Below are positions 32,125-41,791 of a stretch of DNA of 64,000 bases, piece by piece. The notes beneath the pieces are model-generated. The model ran no database searches and was not told the origin of the DNA. It saw nothing but the letters and a program-made list of their open reading frames with translations. Position 1 is the first letter of the stretch, and each line of letters starts with the position of its first letter. Made by a program: the position numbers and the translations under genes. The DNA comes from Rivibacter sp049446155 (GTDB lineage: Bacteria > Pseudomonadota > Gammaproteobacteria > Burkholderiales > Burkholderiaceae_C): contig NZ_JBMSEE010000012.1 of NCBI RefSeq assembly GCF_049446155.1, positions 1 to 64,000 on the forward strand, given 5' to 3'.

Positions 32125-32661
32125 TTAGTGGATGCGCGCTCGCCTGGCAGAGAGGATCAACACCGCCGTGATGGAGATCAAGGCGAACAGCAGGCCGCTC
32201 CAGACCTCGAAGCCGAGGCCCAGCAGCTGGTAGCTCGCCGCCTCCATGCAGGTCGCGGTGACCTGGAACAGGAAGGGCAGCATCGTCTCGAGGCCGGTGA
32301 CGAACAGGAAGCGGTCGGCCAGCGTCAGCGCGCAGCTCACGTCCTGAGACGCGACCTGGTGCTGGAACACCGCCGAGGCGATGCCGCCGAGCGCGAGCGC
32401 CAGCACCAGCACCGTGCTGGCCAGCGTGACCGGGCGCGAGCGCACCAGCCAGCCGATGCCCGCGACCAGCGCGATCGCCAGGTAGATCACGCGCTGGAAG
32501 ATGCACCAGGGGCAGGGCTTCATCTCGAACACGTGCTGCGAGACCAGCGCCGCGCCGACGGCGCCCAGGCTGACGAGCGCGATCAAGGCCAGCACACCGC
32601 GCGGCAATCGGGCGAACACGCTGCCGTGGTGAACCGTAGCGCCATGTACCGTTGCCGTCAT
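32125..32661 (-). CDS. dsbB: Disulfide bond formation protein DsbB
   Basis: This 178-aa, four-span inner-membrane protein reoxidises DsbA and passes electrons to quinones. The first redox pair is Cys50-Pro-Trp-Cys53 in KPCPWCIFQR, and the second is Cys110 (DVSCALTLADRF) and Cys138 (TATCMEAASYQLLG). Four hydrophobic segments fit the family. The ATG at 32661 overlaps the stop of the Rid-family gene by 4 nt. An in-frame extension upstream is a shadow of the Rid gene. Confidence 0.93.
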   Translation of the reverse strand: MTATVHGATVHHGSVFARLPRGVLALIALVSLGAVGAALVSQHVFEMKPCPWCIFQRVIYLAIALVAGIGWLVRSRPVTLASTVLVLALALGGIASAVFQHQVASQDVSCALTLADRFLFVTGLETMLPFLFQVTATCMEAASYQLLGLGFEVWSGLLFALISITAVLILSARRARIH

Positions 32662-33122
32662 CCGCGGACCTCGGCAATCAGTTCGATTTCCACGCACGCA
32701 CCGAGCGGAACCTGCGCAACGCCGAACGCGCTGCGCGCGTGCAGCCCGCGCTCGCCGAACACCTGGCCGATCAGCTCCGAGGCGCCGTTGGTCACCAGGT
32801 GCTGCTCGGTGTAGTCGGGCGTGCTGTTGACCAGGCTCATCAGCTTGACGATGCGCACCACGCGCTCGAGATCGCCATCGAGCGCCGCGGACAGCGTGCC
32901 CATCATGTCGATCGCCACGGCGCGCGCCGCCTGCTGGCCGGTCGCCGTATCGATGTTCTTGCCGAGCTGGCCGACCCAGGGCTTGCCTTCCTTCTTGGCG
33001 ATGTGGCCGGACAGGAACACGAGGTTGCCGCTGCGCACGAAGGGCACGTAGGCCGCGGCGGGCACGGCCACCGGCGGCAGCACGATGCCCAGTTCGGACA
33101 GGCGTTGGGCGATCTGCGACAT
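32658..33122 (-). CDS. RidA/YjgF-family protein
   Basis: This is a 154-aa member of the Rid family, which includes enamine/imine deaminases. It matches the longer subgroup near YjgH/TdcF: an N-terminal helix (AQRLSELGIVLPPVAVPAAAYVPFV), SGNLVFLSGHIAKKEGKPWVGQLG, QQAARAVAIDMMGTLSAALDGDLERVVRIVKL and a final SAFGVAQVPLGACVEIELIAEV. The Arg of classical RidA (near the RVAVGVASLP-like site) is replaced by Q in GVAQVPLG, so imine deaminase activity is uncertain. It overlaps dsbB by 4 nt and is divergent from comEC with 56 nt between starts. Confidence 0.86.
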   Translation of the reverse strand: MSQIAQRLSELGIVLPPVAVPAAAYVPFVRSGNLVFLSGHIAKKEGKPWVGQLGKNIDTATGQQAARAVAIDMMGTLSAALDGDLERVVRIVKLMSLVNSTPDYTEQHLVTNGASELIGQVFGERGLHARSAFGVAQVPLGACVEIELIAEVRG

Positions 33123-33178
33123 GGAGGTCTCCTGCAGGCAAGGGCGTCGGGGCGCGGAATCCTACACTGGCCCTCACC

Positions 33179-35686
33179 ATGCGCATGGAGCTGCGGCTGC
33201 TGGCATTCGGGCTGGGGTTCGTGGCCGCGACGGCGCTGCAATTGCAGCAAGCCGAGCTGTGGGCCGTGCAGGCTTATCGATGGATGACGCTGGCCGGCGT
33301 CGGGTTCCTGACGCTGGGCTGGCGGCGGTCGCGCTGGTGGCTGCTCGCGTGGTCGGCGGCGCTGCTGTCGGGCGCCTTGCTCGGCGCCGGTCAGGCGGGT
33401 TGGCGCGCGCACGACCGGCTGTCGGAGCAGCTGCCGGCCGATCTCGAAGGGCGCGACCTCGTCGTCACCGGCGTGATCGACGGCCTGCCGCAGGAAGGCG
33501 CAGGGCGCTGGCGCTTTCGTTTCGAGATCGAATCAGCGCATCGGCAGGGCGATCCCACGGCCGAGGTGGCGCTGCCGCGGCTGGCGATGCTGGGCTGGTA
33601 CGCGCAGGCCGATGGCTCCGGGCTTGCGGCGCTGCGCGCCGGCGAGCGCTGGCGCTTCACGGTGCGGCTCAAGCGGCCGCACGGCCTGGCCAACCCGCAC
33701 GGCTTCGATCACGAGCTGTGGCTGTTCGAGCAGGGCGTGCGTGCCACCGGCTACGTGCGCCCAGCCTCGGGCGCGGCGCCGCGCCGGCTCGCCGGCGGCG
33801 TCGGCCATCCGGTCGACCGCGCGCGCCAGTGGGTGCGCGACGCGATCGCCGCGCGCGTGGCCGATGCGCGCGCCGCCGCGGTGCTGGCCGCGCTGGCGGT
33901 CGGCGAACAGGCGGCGATCGACCGCGACGACTGGGCGTTGTACCGGGACACGGCGGTCGCGCATCTGATGAGCATCAGCGGCGTGCACGTCACCATGTTC
34001 GCGTGGCTGGCCGGCGGCGCGATCGGCTGGGCCTGGCGTCGCAGCGAACGCGCGATGCTGCACTGCCCGGCGCCGACGGTCGCGCGCTGGGGCGGACTGG
34101 CCGCGGCGCTCGCCTATGCCGTGTTCGCCGGCTTCGGCGTGCCGGCGCAGCGCACCGTCGTGATGCTGGCCACGGCCGGCGTGCTGCGCGGCAGCGGCTT
34201 CGTCTGGCCTTGGCCGCTGGTGATGGGCGCCGCGGCGCTGGCGGTCACGGCCTTCGATCCCTGGGCGCTGCTGCAGCCTGGCTTCTGGCTCAGCTTCGGC
34301 GCGGTCGCGCTGCTGCTGGCTTCGGGCGAGTCGCGCGCCGCGGTGGCGGCGAGCAGCGGCCTCGACGACGCGCCGCGCTGGTCGGGCTTGCGCACGCGAC
34401 TCGCGTCGCTGCTGGCCGGGGGCCTGCGCACGCAGCTCGTCGCGACGGTGGGCCTGGCGCCGCTGTCGCTGATCTGCTTCCAGCAGCTCTCGGGCCTGGG
34501 CTTCGTTGCCAACCTGGTCGCGATCCCGCTGGTCACGCTCGCGATCACGCCGCTGTCGCTGCTGGGCATCGGCGTGCCGCCGCTGTGGCCGCTCGCGGCC
34601 TGGCTGGTCGACGCGCTCAATGCCGCGCTCGCGCTGCTGCAGGCGCACGGCGGCGCGGTACTGATCGGCGTCGCGGCGGCGCCGCCCTGGGCCGTGGCCT
34701 GCGGGCTGCTCGGAGCGCTGCTGGCCATCGTACCGCTGCCGTGGGCGTTGCGCGGGCTGGCCGTGGTGTTCGTGCTGCCGCTGGCGATGCCGCCGATCGA
34801 GCGCGTCGCACCGGGCGAGCTGAGCGTGCTCGCCGCCGACGTGGGGCAGGGCACCGCGGTGCTGTTGCGCACCGCCGACCACGCGCTGCTCTACGACGCC
34901 GGGCCGCAGTACTCGCGCGAGGCCGACGCCGGCGAGCGCGTGCTGCGCCCGCTGCTGCGCGCCCTCGGCGTCGTGCGGCTCGACGCCATGATGCTGAGCC
35001 ACCGCGACAACGACCACACCGGCGGCGCTCGCGCGCTGCTCGATGCTGTGCCGATCCAGCGCTTGTCGAGCTCGCTCGAAGCCGCGCATCCGCTGCTGGC
35101 GCTGGCCCGCGAGCGCGGAGCGCAGGTCGAGCGCTGCGAGAGCGGACGGCGCTGGCAATGGGACGGCGTCGCGTTCGAGCTGCTGCATCCCGGTGCCGAG
35201 CGGCTCGACGCGGCCCAAGGCCGCCCGAACGCGCGTTCCTGCGTGCTGGCCGTCACCGCCGCGAACGGCCGTCGCGTGCTGCTCACCGGCGACATCGAGC
35301 GCGCCGAGGAAGCCGCGCTGCGCGAGCGCGTGCCGCCCGAGGCGCTGCGCGCCGACGTGCTGCTCGTGCCGCACCACGGCAGCCGCACCTCGTCGAGCGA
35401 TGACTTCCTGGACGCGGTGCGCCCCGATGTGGCCGTTGTGCAGGCCGGCTACCGCAACCGCTTCGGTCATCCGGCGGCTGAGGTCACCGACCGCTATCGC
35501 CGGCGCGGCATCTCGCTCGTCGAGACCGCGCGCTGCGGCGCCTGGCGGATCGACGCGCAAGGGCCGCGCTGCGAGCGTGCGCTGTCACGGCGCTACTGGC
35601 ACCATCCGCAATGGCAGGACGGCCTGGGAGCGGGTCCGAGGGCCGATGGCTTGGAAGTTGCTATCCCCGTGGAAGACCAGCCCTGA
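33179..35686 (+). CDS. comEC: ComEC/Rec2-family DNA uptake channel
   Basis: This is an 835-aa polytopic protein predicted to move single-stranded DNA across the inner membrane during transformation. An N-terminal membrane and OB-like region (1-200) is followed by the Competence domain with HLMSISGVHVTMFAWLAGG. Many TM segments follow, then a C-terminal MBL domain: VLAADVGQGTAVLLRTADH, MLSHRDNDHTGG, LLTGDIE and PHHGSRTSSSDD. All zinc-site motifs are intact. The first ATG (33179) is used; no strong ribosome site is visible. It is followed after 27 nt by the transglutaminase/DUF2126 gene. The pilus-type genes at 45.9 and 61.7 kb make competence plausible. Confidence 0.92.
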   Translation: MRMELRLLAFGLGFVAATALQLQQAELWAVQAYRWMTLAGVGFLTLGWRRSRWWLLAWSAALLSGALLGAGQAGWRAHDRLSEQLPADLEGRDLVVTGVIDGLPQEGAGRWRFRFEIESAHRQGDPTAEVALPRLAMLGWYAQADGSGLAALRAGERWRFTVRLKRPHGLANPHGFDHELWLFEQGVRATGYVRPASGAAPRRLAGGVGHPVDRARQWVRDAIAARVADARAAAVLAALAVGEQAAIDRDDWALYRDTAVAHLMSISGVHVTMFAWLAGGAIGWAWRRSERAMLHCPAPTVARWGGLAAALAYAVFAGFGVPAQRTVVMLATAGVLRGSGFVWPWPLVMGAAALAVTAFDPWALLQPGFWLSFGAVALLLASGESRAAVAASSGLDDAPRWSGLRTRLASLLAGGLRTQLVATVGLAPLSLICFQQLSGLGFVANLVAIPLVTLAITPLSLLGIGVPPLWPLAAWLVDALNAALALLQAHGGAVLIGVAAAPPWAVACGLLGALLAIVPLPWALRGLAVVFVLPLAMPPIERVAPGELSVLAADVGQGTAVLLRTADHALLYDAGPQYSREADAGERVLRPLLRALGVVRLDAMMLSHRDNDHTGGARALLDAVPIQRLSSSLEAAHPLLALARERGAQVERCESGRRWQWDGVAFELLHPGAERLDAAQGRPNARSCVLAVTAANGRRVLLTGDIERAEEAALRERVPPEALRADVLLVPHHGSRTSSSDDFLDAVRPDVAVVQAGYRNRFGHPAAEVTDRYRRRGISLVETARCGAWRIDAQGPRCERALSRRYWHHPQWQDGLGAGPRADGLEVAIPVEDQP

Positions 35687-35713
35687 CGGGCGCCACCTCG
35701 CAAGGAGCCTGCG

Positions 35714-38700
35714 TTGGCCATTCATGTCGCGCTGAACCACGTCACGCACTACCGCTACGACCGCCGCGTGACGCTGTCGCCGCAGGTGGTGCGCCTGCGG
35801 CCCGCGCCGCACTGCCGCACGCCGATCCTGAGCTACTCGCTGCGCGTCGAGCCGGCGCAGCACTTCATCAACTGGCAGCAGGACCCGTTCGCCAACCACC
35901 TCGCGCGCCTGGTGTTCCCCGAGCCGACCACCGAGTTCAAGGTCACGGTCGACCTGGTGGCCGAGATGTCGGTCTTCAATCCGTTCGATTTCTTCCTCGA
36001 GCCCGAGGCGGAGCACTTCCCGTTTCGCTACACGCCGGAGCTGGCGCACGAGCTCGCGCCCTATCTCGCGAAGCAGCGCCTGGGCGAGGACACGCCGCGG
36101 CTGGCGGCCTTCCTGGCCGGCGTATCGCTCGAGCGCCAGCGCACGATCGACTTCCTGGTCGGGCTCAACCAGCGCCTGCAGCACGAGATCCGCTACCTGA
36201 TCCGCATGGAGCCCGGCGTGCAGACGCCGGAGCGCACGCTCGAGCTGGGCTGCGGCTCCTGCCGCGACACCGGCTGGCTGCTGGTGCAGCTGCTGCGCCA
36301 TTGCGGGCTCGCGGCGCGCTTCGTGTCCGGCTACCTGATCCAGCTCAAGCCCGACGTGAAGTCGCTCGACGGCCCCTCGGGCACCGAGGTCGACTTCACC
36401 GACCTGCATGCCTGGTGTGAGGTCTACCTCCCCGGCGCCGGCTGGATCGGCCTCGACCCGACCTCGGGCCTGCTGGCCGGCGAAGGCCACATCCCGGTCG
36501 CCTGCTCGCCGGAGCCCGCAAGCGCCGCGCCGATCACCGGCGCGGTCGACAAGAGCGAGGTGCAGTTCGAGCACCACATGTCGGTCACGCGCATCCACGA
36601 GTCGCCGCGCGTCACCAGGCCCTATGACGAGCTGCAATGGCAGCGCATCGACGCGCTCGGGCGCCTGGTCGACGACCAGCTCGCGGTGCAGGACGTGCGC
36701 CTCACGCAAGGCGGCGAGCCGACCTTCGTCTCGGCCGACGACCGCGACGGCGCCGAATGGAACACCGACGCGCTCGGCCCCACCAAGCGCGGCCTTGCGA
36801 CCGATCTCGTGATGCGCCTGCGCGCCAAGTACGGCCAGGGCGGCTTCCTGCACTTCGGCCAGGGCAAGTGGTACCCGGGCGAGCAGCTGCCGCGCTGGGC
36901 GCTGTCGATCTGCTGGCGCGCCGACGGCCAGCCGTGCTGGCTCGATCCCACGCTGTTCGCCGACGAGCGCACGCCCGGCGGCCATGACGAAACCGATGCC
37001 CGCGCCTTCATCGACCTGCTGACGCGCAAGCTGGGCCTGGCCACCGACCACATCCGTGCCGGCTACGAGGACACCTGGTACTACCTCTGGCGCGAGCGGC
37101 ACCTGCCGGTCAACGTCGACCCGTTCGACGCGCGCCTCGATGACGAGCTCGAGCGAGAACGCCTGCGCAAGGTGTTCTCGCAAGGGCTCGACAAGGTCGT
37201 CGGCTGGCTGCTGCCGATCAAGCGCGAGCCCGGCGCGCCCGGCCTGGCCGGCGCGCGCTGGACCACCGGCCCCTGGTTCGTGCGCGACGAGCGCCTCTAC
37301 CTCGTGCCTGGCGACTCGCCGATGGGCTATCGCCTGCCGCTCGACTCGCTGCCCTGGGTCGCGAAGAGCGACTACCCGCACCTGATCGAGCAGGACCCGT
37401 TCGCGCCGCGCGCGCCGCTGCGCGCGCTGTCGGCGCTGCGCGCGCAGGTGGCCGCGCGCGGCGCCGCGCTCGACCAGGGCGATGGCGCGGCGCTGGAGCG
37501 CGAGATGCCGCTGGGCGCGGTGTCGGCTTTCGCGCCGCTGCCGGATGGCGTTGGCGCCTCTGATGCCGGTCGCGACCGGGACCGCCAGCCGGCGCGCTTC
37601 GAATCGGCCGCATGGATCACGCGCACGGCGCTGTGCGTCGAGGCGCGCGGCGGCGTGCTCTACGTCTTCATGCCGCCGCTGGCCGCGCTGGACGACTATC
37701 TCGAACTGCTCGCCGCCGTGGAGGCCACCGCGACGGCGCTGGGCGTCAAGATCGTGCTGGAGGGCTACCCGCCGCCGCGCGATCCGCGCCTGAAGCTGCT
37801 GCAGGTCACGCCCGACCCGGGCGTCATCGAGGTCAACATCCATCCGGCGGCCGACTGGGACGAGCTGGTCGACCACACCGAGTTCCTCTACGAGGCCGCG
37901 CACGCCTCGCGCCTGACGACCGACAAGTTCATGCTCGACGGGCGCCACACCGGCACCGGCGGCGGCAACCACATCGTGCTCGGCGCCGCGACGCCCGCCG
38001 ACAGCCCCTTCCTGCGCCGGCCCGACCTGCTCGCCAGCCTGATCACCTTCTGGCACAACCATCCGAGCTTGAGCTACCTGTTCTCGGGCCTGTTCATCGG
38101 CCCGACGAGCCAGGCGCCGCGCGTCGACGAAGCGCGCAACGACCAGGTCTACGAGCTCGAGATCGCGCTCCATGAACTGGAGCGCCAGCAGGGCCAGTGG
38201 CTCGCCGCCGGCGGCGTCGCGCCGTGGCTTGTGGACCGCGCGCTGCGCAACCTGCTGATCGACGTCACCGGCAACACGCATCGCGCCGAGTTCTGCATCG
38301 ACAAGCTCTACTCGCCCGACGGCCCGACCGGCCGGCTCGGCCTGCTGGAGCTACGCGCCTTCGAGATGCCGCCGCATGCGCGCATGAGCCTGGCGCAGCA
38401 GCTGCTGTTGCGCGCGCTGGTGGCCTGGTTCTGGCGCCAGCCCTACCGCGGCCGCGGCGCGACGCGGCTCACGCGCTGGGGCACCGAGCTGCACGACCGC
38501 TTCCTGCTGCCGACCTTCGTCAAGATGGACTTCGACGACGTGCTGGCCGAGTTGCGCGAAGCCGGCTTCACGTTCGAGGACGCCTGGTTCGCGCCGCACT
38601 TCGAGTTCCGCTTTCCCTTCGTCGGCCAGCTCTCGGTGGGCGGCATCCATCTGACGCTGCGCGCCGCGCTGGAGCCCTGGCACGTGATGGGCGAGGAGGG

Positions 38701-39154
38701 CGCGATCGGCGGCACCGTGCGCTATGTCGACTCCTCGCTCGAGCGCCTCGAGGTGCATGCCAGCGGCCTCAACGGCAACCGCCACGTCGTCACCGTCAAC
38801 GGCATCGCGGTGCCGCTGCAGCCCACCGGCCGCGTCGGCGAGGCGGCCTGCGGCGTTCGCTATCGCGCCTGGCAGCCGCCCTCGGCGCTGCACCCGACGA
38901 TCGGCGTGCACGCGCCCTTGACCTTCGACGTCGTCGACACCTGGATGCGGCGTTCGCTCGGGGGCGGTCGCTATCATGTCGCGCATCCCGGCGGTCGCAA
39001 CTACGACACGTTCCCGGTCAACGCCTACGAGGCCGAGAGCCGGCGGCTGGCGCGCTTCTTCACCATCGGGCACACGCCCGGTCCGATGGACGTGGCGCCG
39101 GCACAGGCCAGTCGCGAACTGCCGTTCACGCTCGATTTGCGGCGCTCCTCGTAA
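35714..39154 (+). CDS. Transglutaminase-like protease fused to DUF2126 putative amidoligase
   Basis: This is a 1146-aa two-part protein. The N-terminal Bact_transglu_N plus transglutaminase core (about 1-260) has the triad Cys183 (GCGSCRDTGWLL), His232 (LHAWCEVYLPG) and Asp248 (IGLDPTSG). From about 280 to 1110 it is DUF2126, annotated in Pfam as a putative amidoligase, with LTQGGEPTFVS, GKWYPGEQLPRW, LDGRHTGTGGGNH and ITFWHNHPSLSYLFSG. The start is a TTG at 35714 with a good aaggag (35702-35707). It heads a five-gene cluster encoding a second transglutaminase, two circularly permuted ATP-grasp proteins and alpha-E domains, predicted by comparative genomics to form and cleave peptide or amide bonds. 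Substrate and product are unknown. Confidence 0.9.
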   Translation: MAIHVALNHVTHYRYDRRVTLSPQVVRLRPAPHCRTPILSYSLRVEPAQHFINWQQDPFANHLARLVFPEPTTEFKVTVDLVAEMSVFNPFDFFLEPEAEHFPFRYTPELAHELAPYLAKQRLGEDTPRLAAFLAGVSLERQRTIDFLVGLNQRLQHEIRYLIRMEPGVQTPERTLELGCGSCRDTGWLLVQLLRHCGLAARFVSGYLIQLKPDVKSLDGPSGTEVDFTDLHAWCEVYLPGAGWIGLDPTSGLLAGEGHIPVACSPEPASAAPITGAVDKSEVQFEHHMSVTRIHESPRVTRPYDELQWQRIDALGRLVDDQLAVQDVRLTQGGEPTFVSADDRDGAEWNTDALGPTKRGLATDLVMRLRAKYGQGGFLHFGQGKWYPGEQLPRWALSICWRADGQPCWLDPTLFADERTPGGHDETDARAFIDLLTRKLGLATDHIRAGYEDTWYYLWRERHLPVNVDPFDARLDDELERERLRKVFSQGLDKVVGWLLPIKREPGAPGLAGARWTTGPWFVRDERLYLVPGDSPMGYRLPLDSLPWVAKSDYPHLIEQDPFAPRAPLRALSALRAQVAARGAALDQGDGAALEREMPLGAVSAFAPLPDGVGASDAGRDRDRQPARFESAAWITRTALCVEARGGVLYVFMPPLAALDDYLELLAAVEATATALGVKIVLEGYPPPRDPRLKLLQVTPDPGVIEVNIHPAADWDELVDHTEFLYEAAHASRLTTDKFMLDGRHTGTGGGNHIVLGAATPADSPFLRRPDLLASLITFWHNHPSLSYLFSGLFIGPTSQAPRVDEARNDQVYELEIALHELERQQGQWLAAGGVAPWLVDRALRNLLIDVTGNTHRAEFCIDKLYSPDGPTGRLGLLELRAFEMPPHARMSLAQQLLLRALVAWFWRQPYRGRGATRLTRWGTELHDRFLLPTFVKMDFDDVLAELREAGFTFEDAWFAPHFEFRFPFVGQLSVGGIHLTLRAALEPWHVMGEEGAIGGTVRYVDSSLERLEVHASGLNGNRHVVTVNGIAVPLQPTGRVGEAACGVRYRAWQPPSALHPTIGVHAPLTFDVVDTWMRRSLGGGRYHVAHPGGRNYDTFPVNAYEAESRRLARFFTIGHTPGPMDVAPAQASRELPFTLDLRRSS

Positions 39155-39163
39155 CGTGGCCTT

Positions 39164-41791
39164 GTGCTGAATTCCCAGTTCGAACTCGACCCCGACCGCG
39201 ACCCGGCCGCCGAAGCCCTGCGCGCCGCGGTCGCGGCCGCATTGCCGGCCACCCCCGGCCACTACGACGAACTGCGCAGCGGATGCGAGCTGCGCGCGCC
39301 GTGGGCGCGCTTTTTCGCCTTGCTGGGCGCCGAGGGCCTGGGTGATCTCGACCGCCGTGCCGAGCAGGCGGCGCAGCAGGTGCGCCACAACGGCATCACG
39401 CACAACGTCTATGCCGAAGGCGACCCGGCCGCCGGCGCCGACCGGCCCTGGCCGCTGCGCGTGCTGCCGTTCCTGATCGAGCCGCACGAGTGGGCCGGGA
39501 TCGAGGCCGGCGTGCGCCAGCGCGCGGCGCTGCTCGACGCGATGGCCGCCGACGTCTACGGCGAGCAGCGCCTGCTGCGCGAAGGCCTGCTGCCGCCGGC
39601 GCTGGTGTTCGGTCACCCCGGCTACCTGCGGCCGCTGCAAGGCGCCGGCGTGCCGGGCGGCGTGCGGCTGCACGTGGTCGCCTTCGACCTCGCGCGCGGG
39701 CCCGATGGGCAATGGTGCGTGGTCTCGCAGCGCACCCAGGCGCCGTCCGGTCTCGGCTATCTGCTAGAGAACCGGCTGATCGTCTCGCGCCTGTACCCCG
39801 AGGCCTACCGAGAACTGCGCGTCCAGCACCTGGCATCGGCCTACCGGCGCATGCTCGACACGCTGCACAGCCTTGCCGAGCCGATCGCGCGCGCCGCCGG
39901 CGACGGCGCGCCGCAGCTCGCGCTGTGGACACCCGGCCCCTACAGCGAAACCTACTTCGAGCACACCTACCTCGCGCGCTACCTCGGCCTGCCGCTGGTC
40001 GAAGGGGCGGATCTCAGCGTGCGCGGCGAGCGCCTCTACCTGAAGACGGTGCAGGGCCTGCAGCCGGTGCACGGCCTGCTGCGCCGGCTCGACGACGCCT
40101 GGTGCGATCCGCTCGAGCTGCGCCCCGACTCCGCGCTCGGCGTGCCGGGCCTGCTGCAGGTGCTGCGCGCACAGCAGGTGGTGATGGCCAACGCGCTCGG
40201 CGCCGGCTTCCTCGAATCGCCCGCGGTGCACGGCTTCATGCCGGCGATCGCGCTGGCGCTGCAGGGCCAGCCGCTGGCGCTGCCGACAATCGAGACTTGG
40301 TGGTGCGGCGAAGCGGCGGTGTGGGAGCAGGTGCGCGGCGACCTCGCCGGCGCCGTGGTGCGGCCCGCCTTCCACGGCGCCGATCCGGGCGGACCGCGCG
40401 ACGCCGTGATCATGGCCACGCAATCGCCTGCAGAGCGCGTGCGGCTGGCCGCGCGCATCGCGCAGCAGCCCGAGGCCTATGCGGTGCAGCGCTACCTGCC
40501 GTTCTCGCAGGCGCCGGTGTGGGACGAGGCGCACCTCAGGCCGCGCAGCGCGCTGCTGCGCGTCTACGCGATCGCCGACGGCGCCGGCGACTGGCAGGTG
40601 CTGCCCGGCGGCCTGACCCGCACGGCGACGCGCGACGCGTATTTCGTCTCGATGCAGCGCGGCGGCACGAGTCTCGACACCTGGGTGATGACCGACGGCC
40701 CGGTCGACACCTACTCGATGCTGCCGCAGCGCCTGCGGCCCGAACAGCTCGCCGGCCACCGCTGGCCGGTCGCCAGCCGCACCGCCGAGAACCTGTTCTG
40801 GATGGGCCGCTACACCGAGCGCACCGAGCACCTGGTGCGCCTCGCGCTGGCGACTGCCGACCTGATCGACGACGACGACGATGCCGCGCCCGCGGTGCTC
40901 GAGGCGGTGTCGCAGCTGGCCGAGGCGAGCGGCCTGGCGCCGCCGGGCGTGCCCTCGCTGGCGCAGGCGCCGCGCGTGTTCGAGCGCGCGGTCGTCGCCG
41001 CGCTGGGCGATGCCGACGGCGCGGCCAGCGGCGCGACCAGCATTGCCTACAACCTCGCGGCCCTGTCGCGCAGCGCCAATGCCTTGCGCGAGCGGCTCTC
41101 GACCGAGCACGGCCGCCTGGTGCGCGCGATGCGCGAGGACTTCCAGCGCGATGTCGCGCGCGTGGCCGGCGCGTTCCCGGCTTCGGCGGGCTTTGCCGCC
41201 ACCGAGCTGCTCGACGCGCTCGAGCACCTGGCCGGCCAGCTCGCCGCGGTCACCGGCGCGCAGACCGACCGCATGACGCGCGATGACGGCTGGCGGCTGT
41301 TGACCATCGGGCGCCTGACCGAGCGACTGATCGCGATGGCGACCACGCTGCGCGAGTTCGTCGCGCGCGGCGCGCTGGCGCATGCGCAGGGCTTCGACAT
41401 GCTGCTCACGCTGTTCGACAGCACGATCACCTTCCGCGCGCGCCACCACGGCCGCCAGGAGCTGCTCGCGCTGCTCGACCTGCTGGTGGCCGACGAGGCC
41501 AACCCGCGCGCGCTGGCCTGCACGCTGCGCCGGCTGCGCACCGAGCTGCGCAAGCTGCCGGCCGCGTCGGGACCGATCGAAGGCCTGCTCGCCCTGCTGC
41601 CGCAAGAAGGCGCCGGCGCGACGCTCGCCGAGCTGGGCACGGATCTCGGCGCCGACGGCTTCGTCGTCGACGATGCGCGCGTCGTCGCGCTGTGCGACCG
41701 GCTGGCCGAGGCCGGCGCGCGGCTGTCCGACGAGATCGGGCGGCGTTACTTCGCGCTGGCGGCCGGCGACGAAAGGCACCTGTATGCCTGA
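39164..41791 (+). CDS. Circularly permuted ATP-grasp domain fused to an alpha-E domain
   Basis: This is an 875-aa fusion. Residues about 60-510 align with circularly permuted ATP-grasp proteins (YSETYFEHTYLARYLGLPLVEGADL; PGGLTRTATRD; DTWVMTDG). Residues about 536-870 are an alpha-E (DUF403) domain opening SRTAENLFWMGRYTERTEH. Compared with the stand-alone ATP-grasp protein two genes on, the nucleotide-loop Lys-containing VVKEVHGAGGYG is replaced by VVRPAFHGADPG (Arg400), and the EDN of VLEDNLRVPSG by SQR in VVSQRTQAPSG. The ATP-grasp half may therefore be inactive. The start is a GTG at 39164, 9 nt after the DUF2126 gene. It overlaps the next gene by 8 nt. Confidence 0.9.
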   Translation: MLNSQFELDPDRDPAAEALRAAVAAALPATPGHYDELRSGCELRAPWARFFALLGAEGLGDLDRRAEQAAQQVRHNGITHNVYAEGDPAAGADRPWPLRVLPFLIEPHEWAGIEAGVRQRAALLDAMAADVYGEQRLLREGLLPPALVFGHPGYLRPLQGAGVPGGVRLHVVAFDLARGPDGQWCVVSQRTQAPSGLGYLLENRLIVSRLYPEAYRELRVQHLASAYRRMLDTLHSLAEPIARAAGDGAPQLALWTPGPYSETYFEHTYLARYLGLPLVEGADLSVRGERLYLKTVQGLQPVHGLLRRLDDAWCDPLELRPDSALGVPGLLQVLRAQQVVMANALGAGFLESPAVHGFMPAIALALQGQPLALPTIETWWCGEAAVWEQVRGDLAGAVVRPAFHGADPGGPRDAVIMATQSPAERVRLAARIAQQPEAYAVQRYLPFSQAPVWDEAHLRPRSALLRVYAIADGAGDWQVLPGGLTRTATRDAYFVSMQRGGTSLDTWVMTDGPVDTYSMLPQRLRPEQLAGHRWPVASRTAENLFWMGRYTERTEHLVRLALATADLIDDDDDAAPAVLEAVSQLAEASGLAPPGVPSLAQAPRVFERAVVAALGDADGAASGATSIAYNLAALSRSANALRERLSTEHGRLVRAMREDFQRDVARVAGAFPASAGFAATELLDALEHLAGQLAAVTGAQTDRMTRDDGWRLLTIGRLTERLIAMATTLREFVARGALAHAQGFDMLLTLFDSTITFRARHHGRQELLALLDLLVADEANPRALACTLRRLRTELRKLPAASGPIEGLLALLPQEGAGATLAELGTDLGADGFVVDDARVVALCDRLAEAGARLSDEIGRRYFALAAGDERHLYA

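Noticed and set aside
35585..38281. An 898-codon minus-strand frame antisense to the transglutaminase-DUF2126 gene
   Set aside because: It has no recognisable domain, a composition typical of antisense frames in GC-rich DNA, and no ribosome site.
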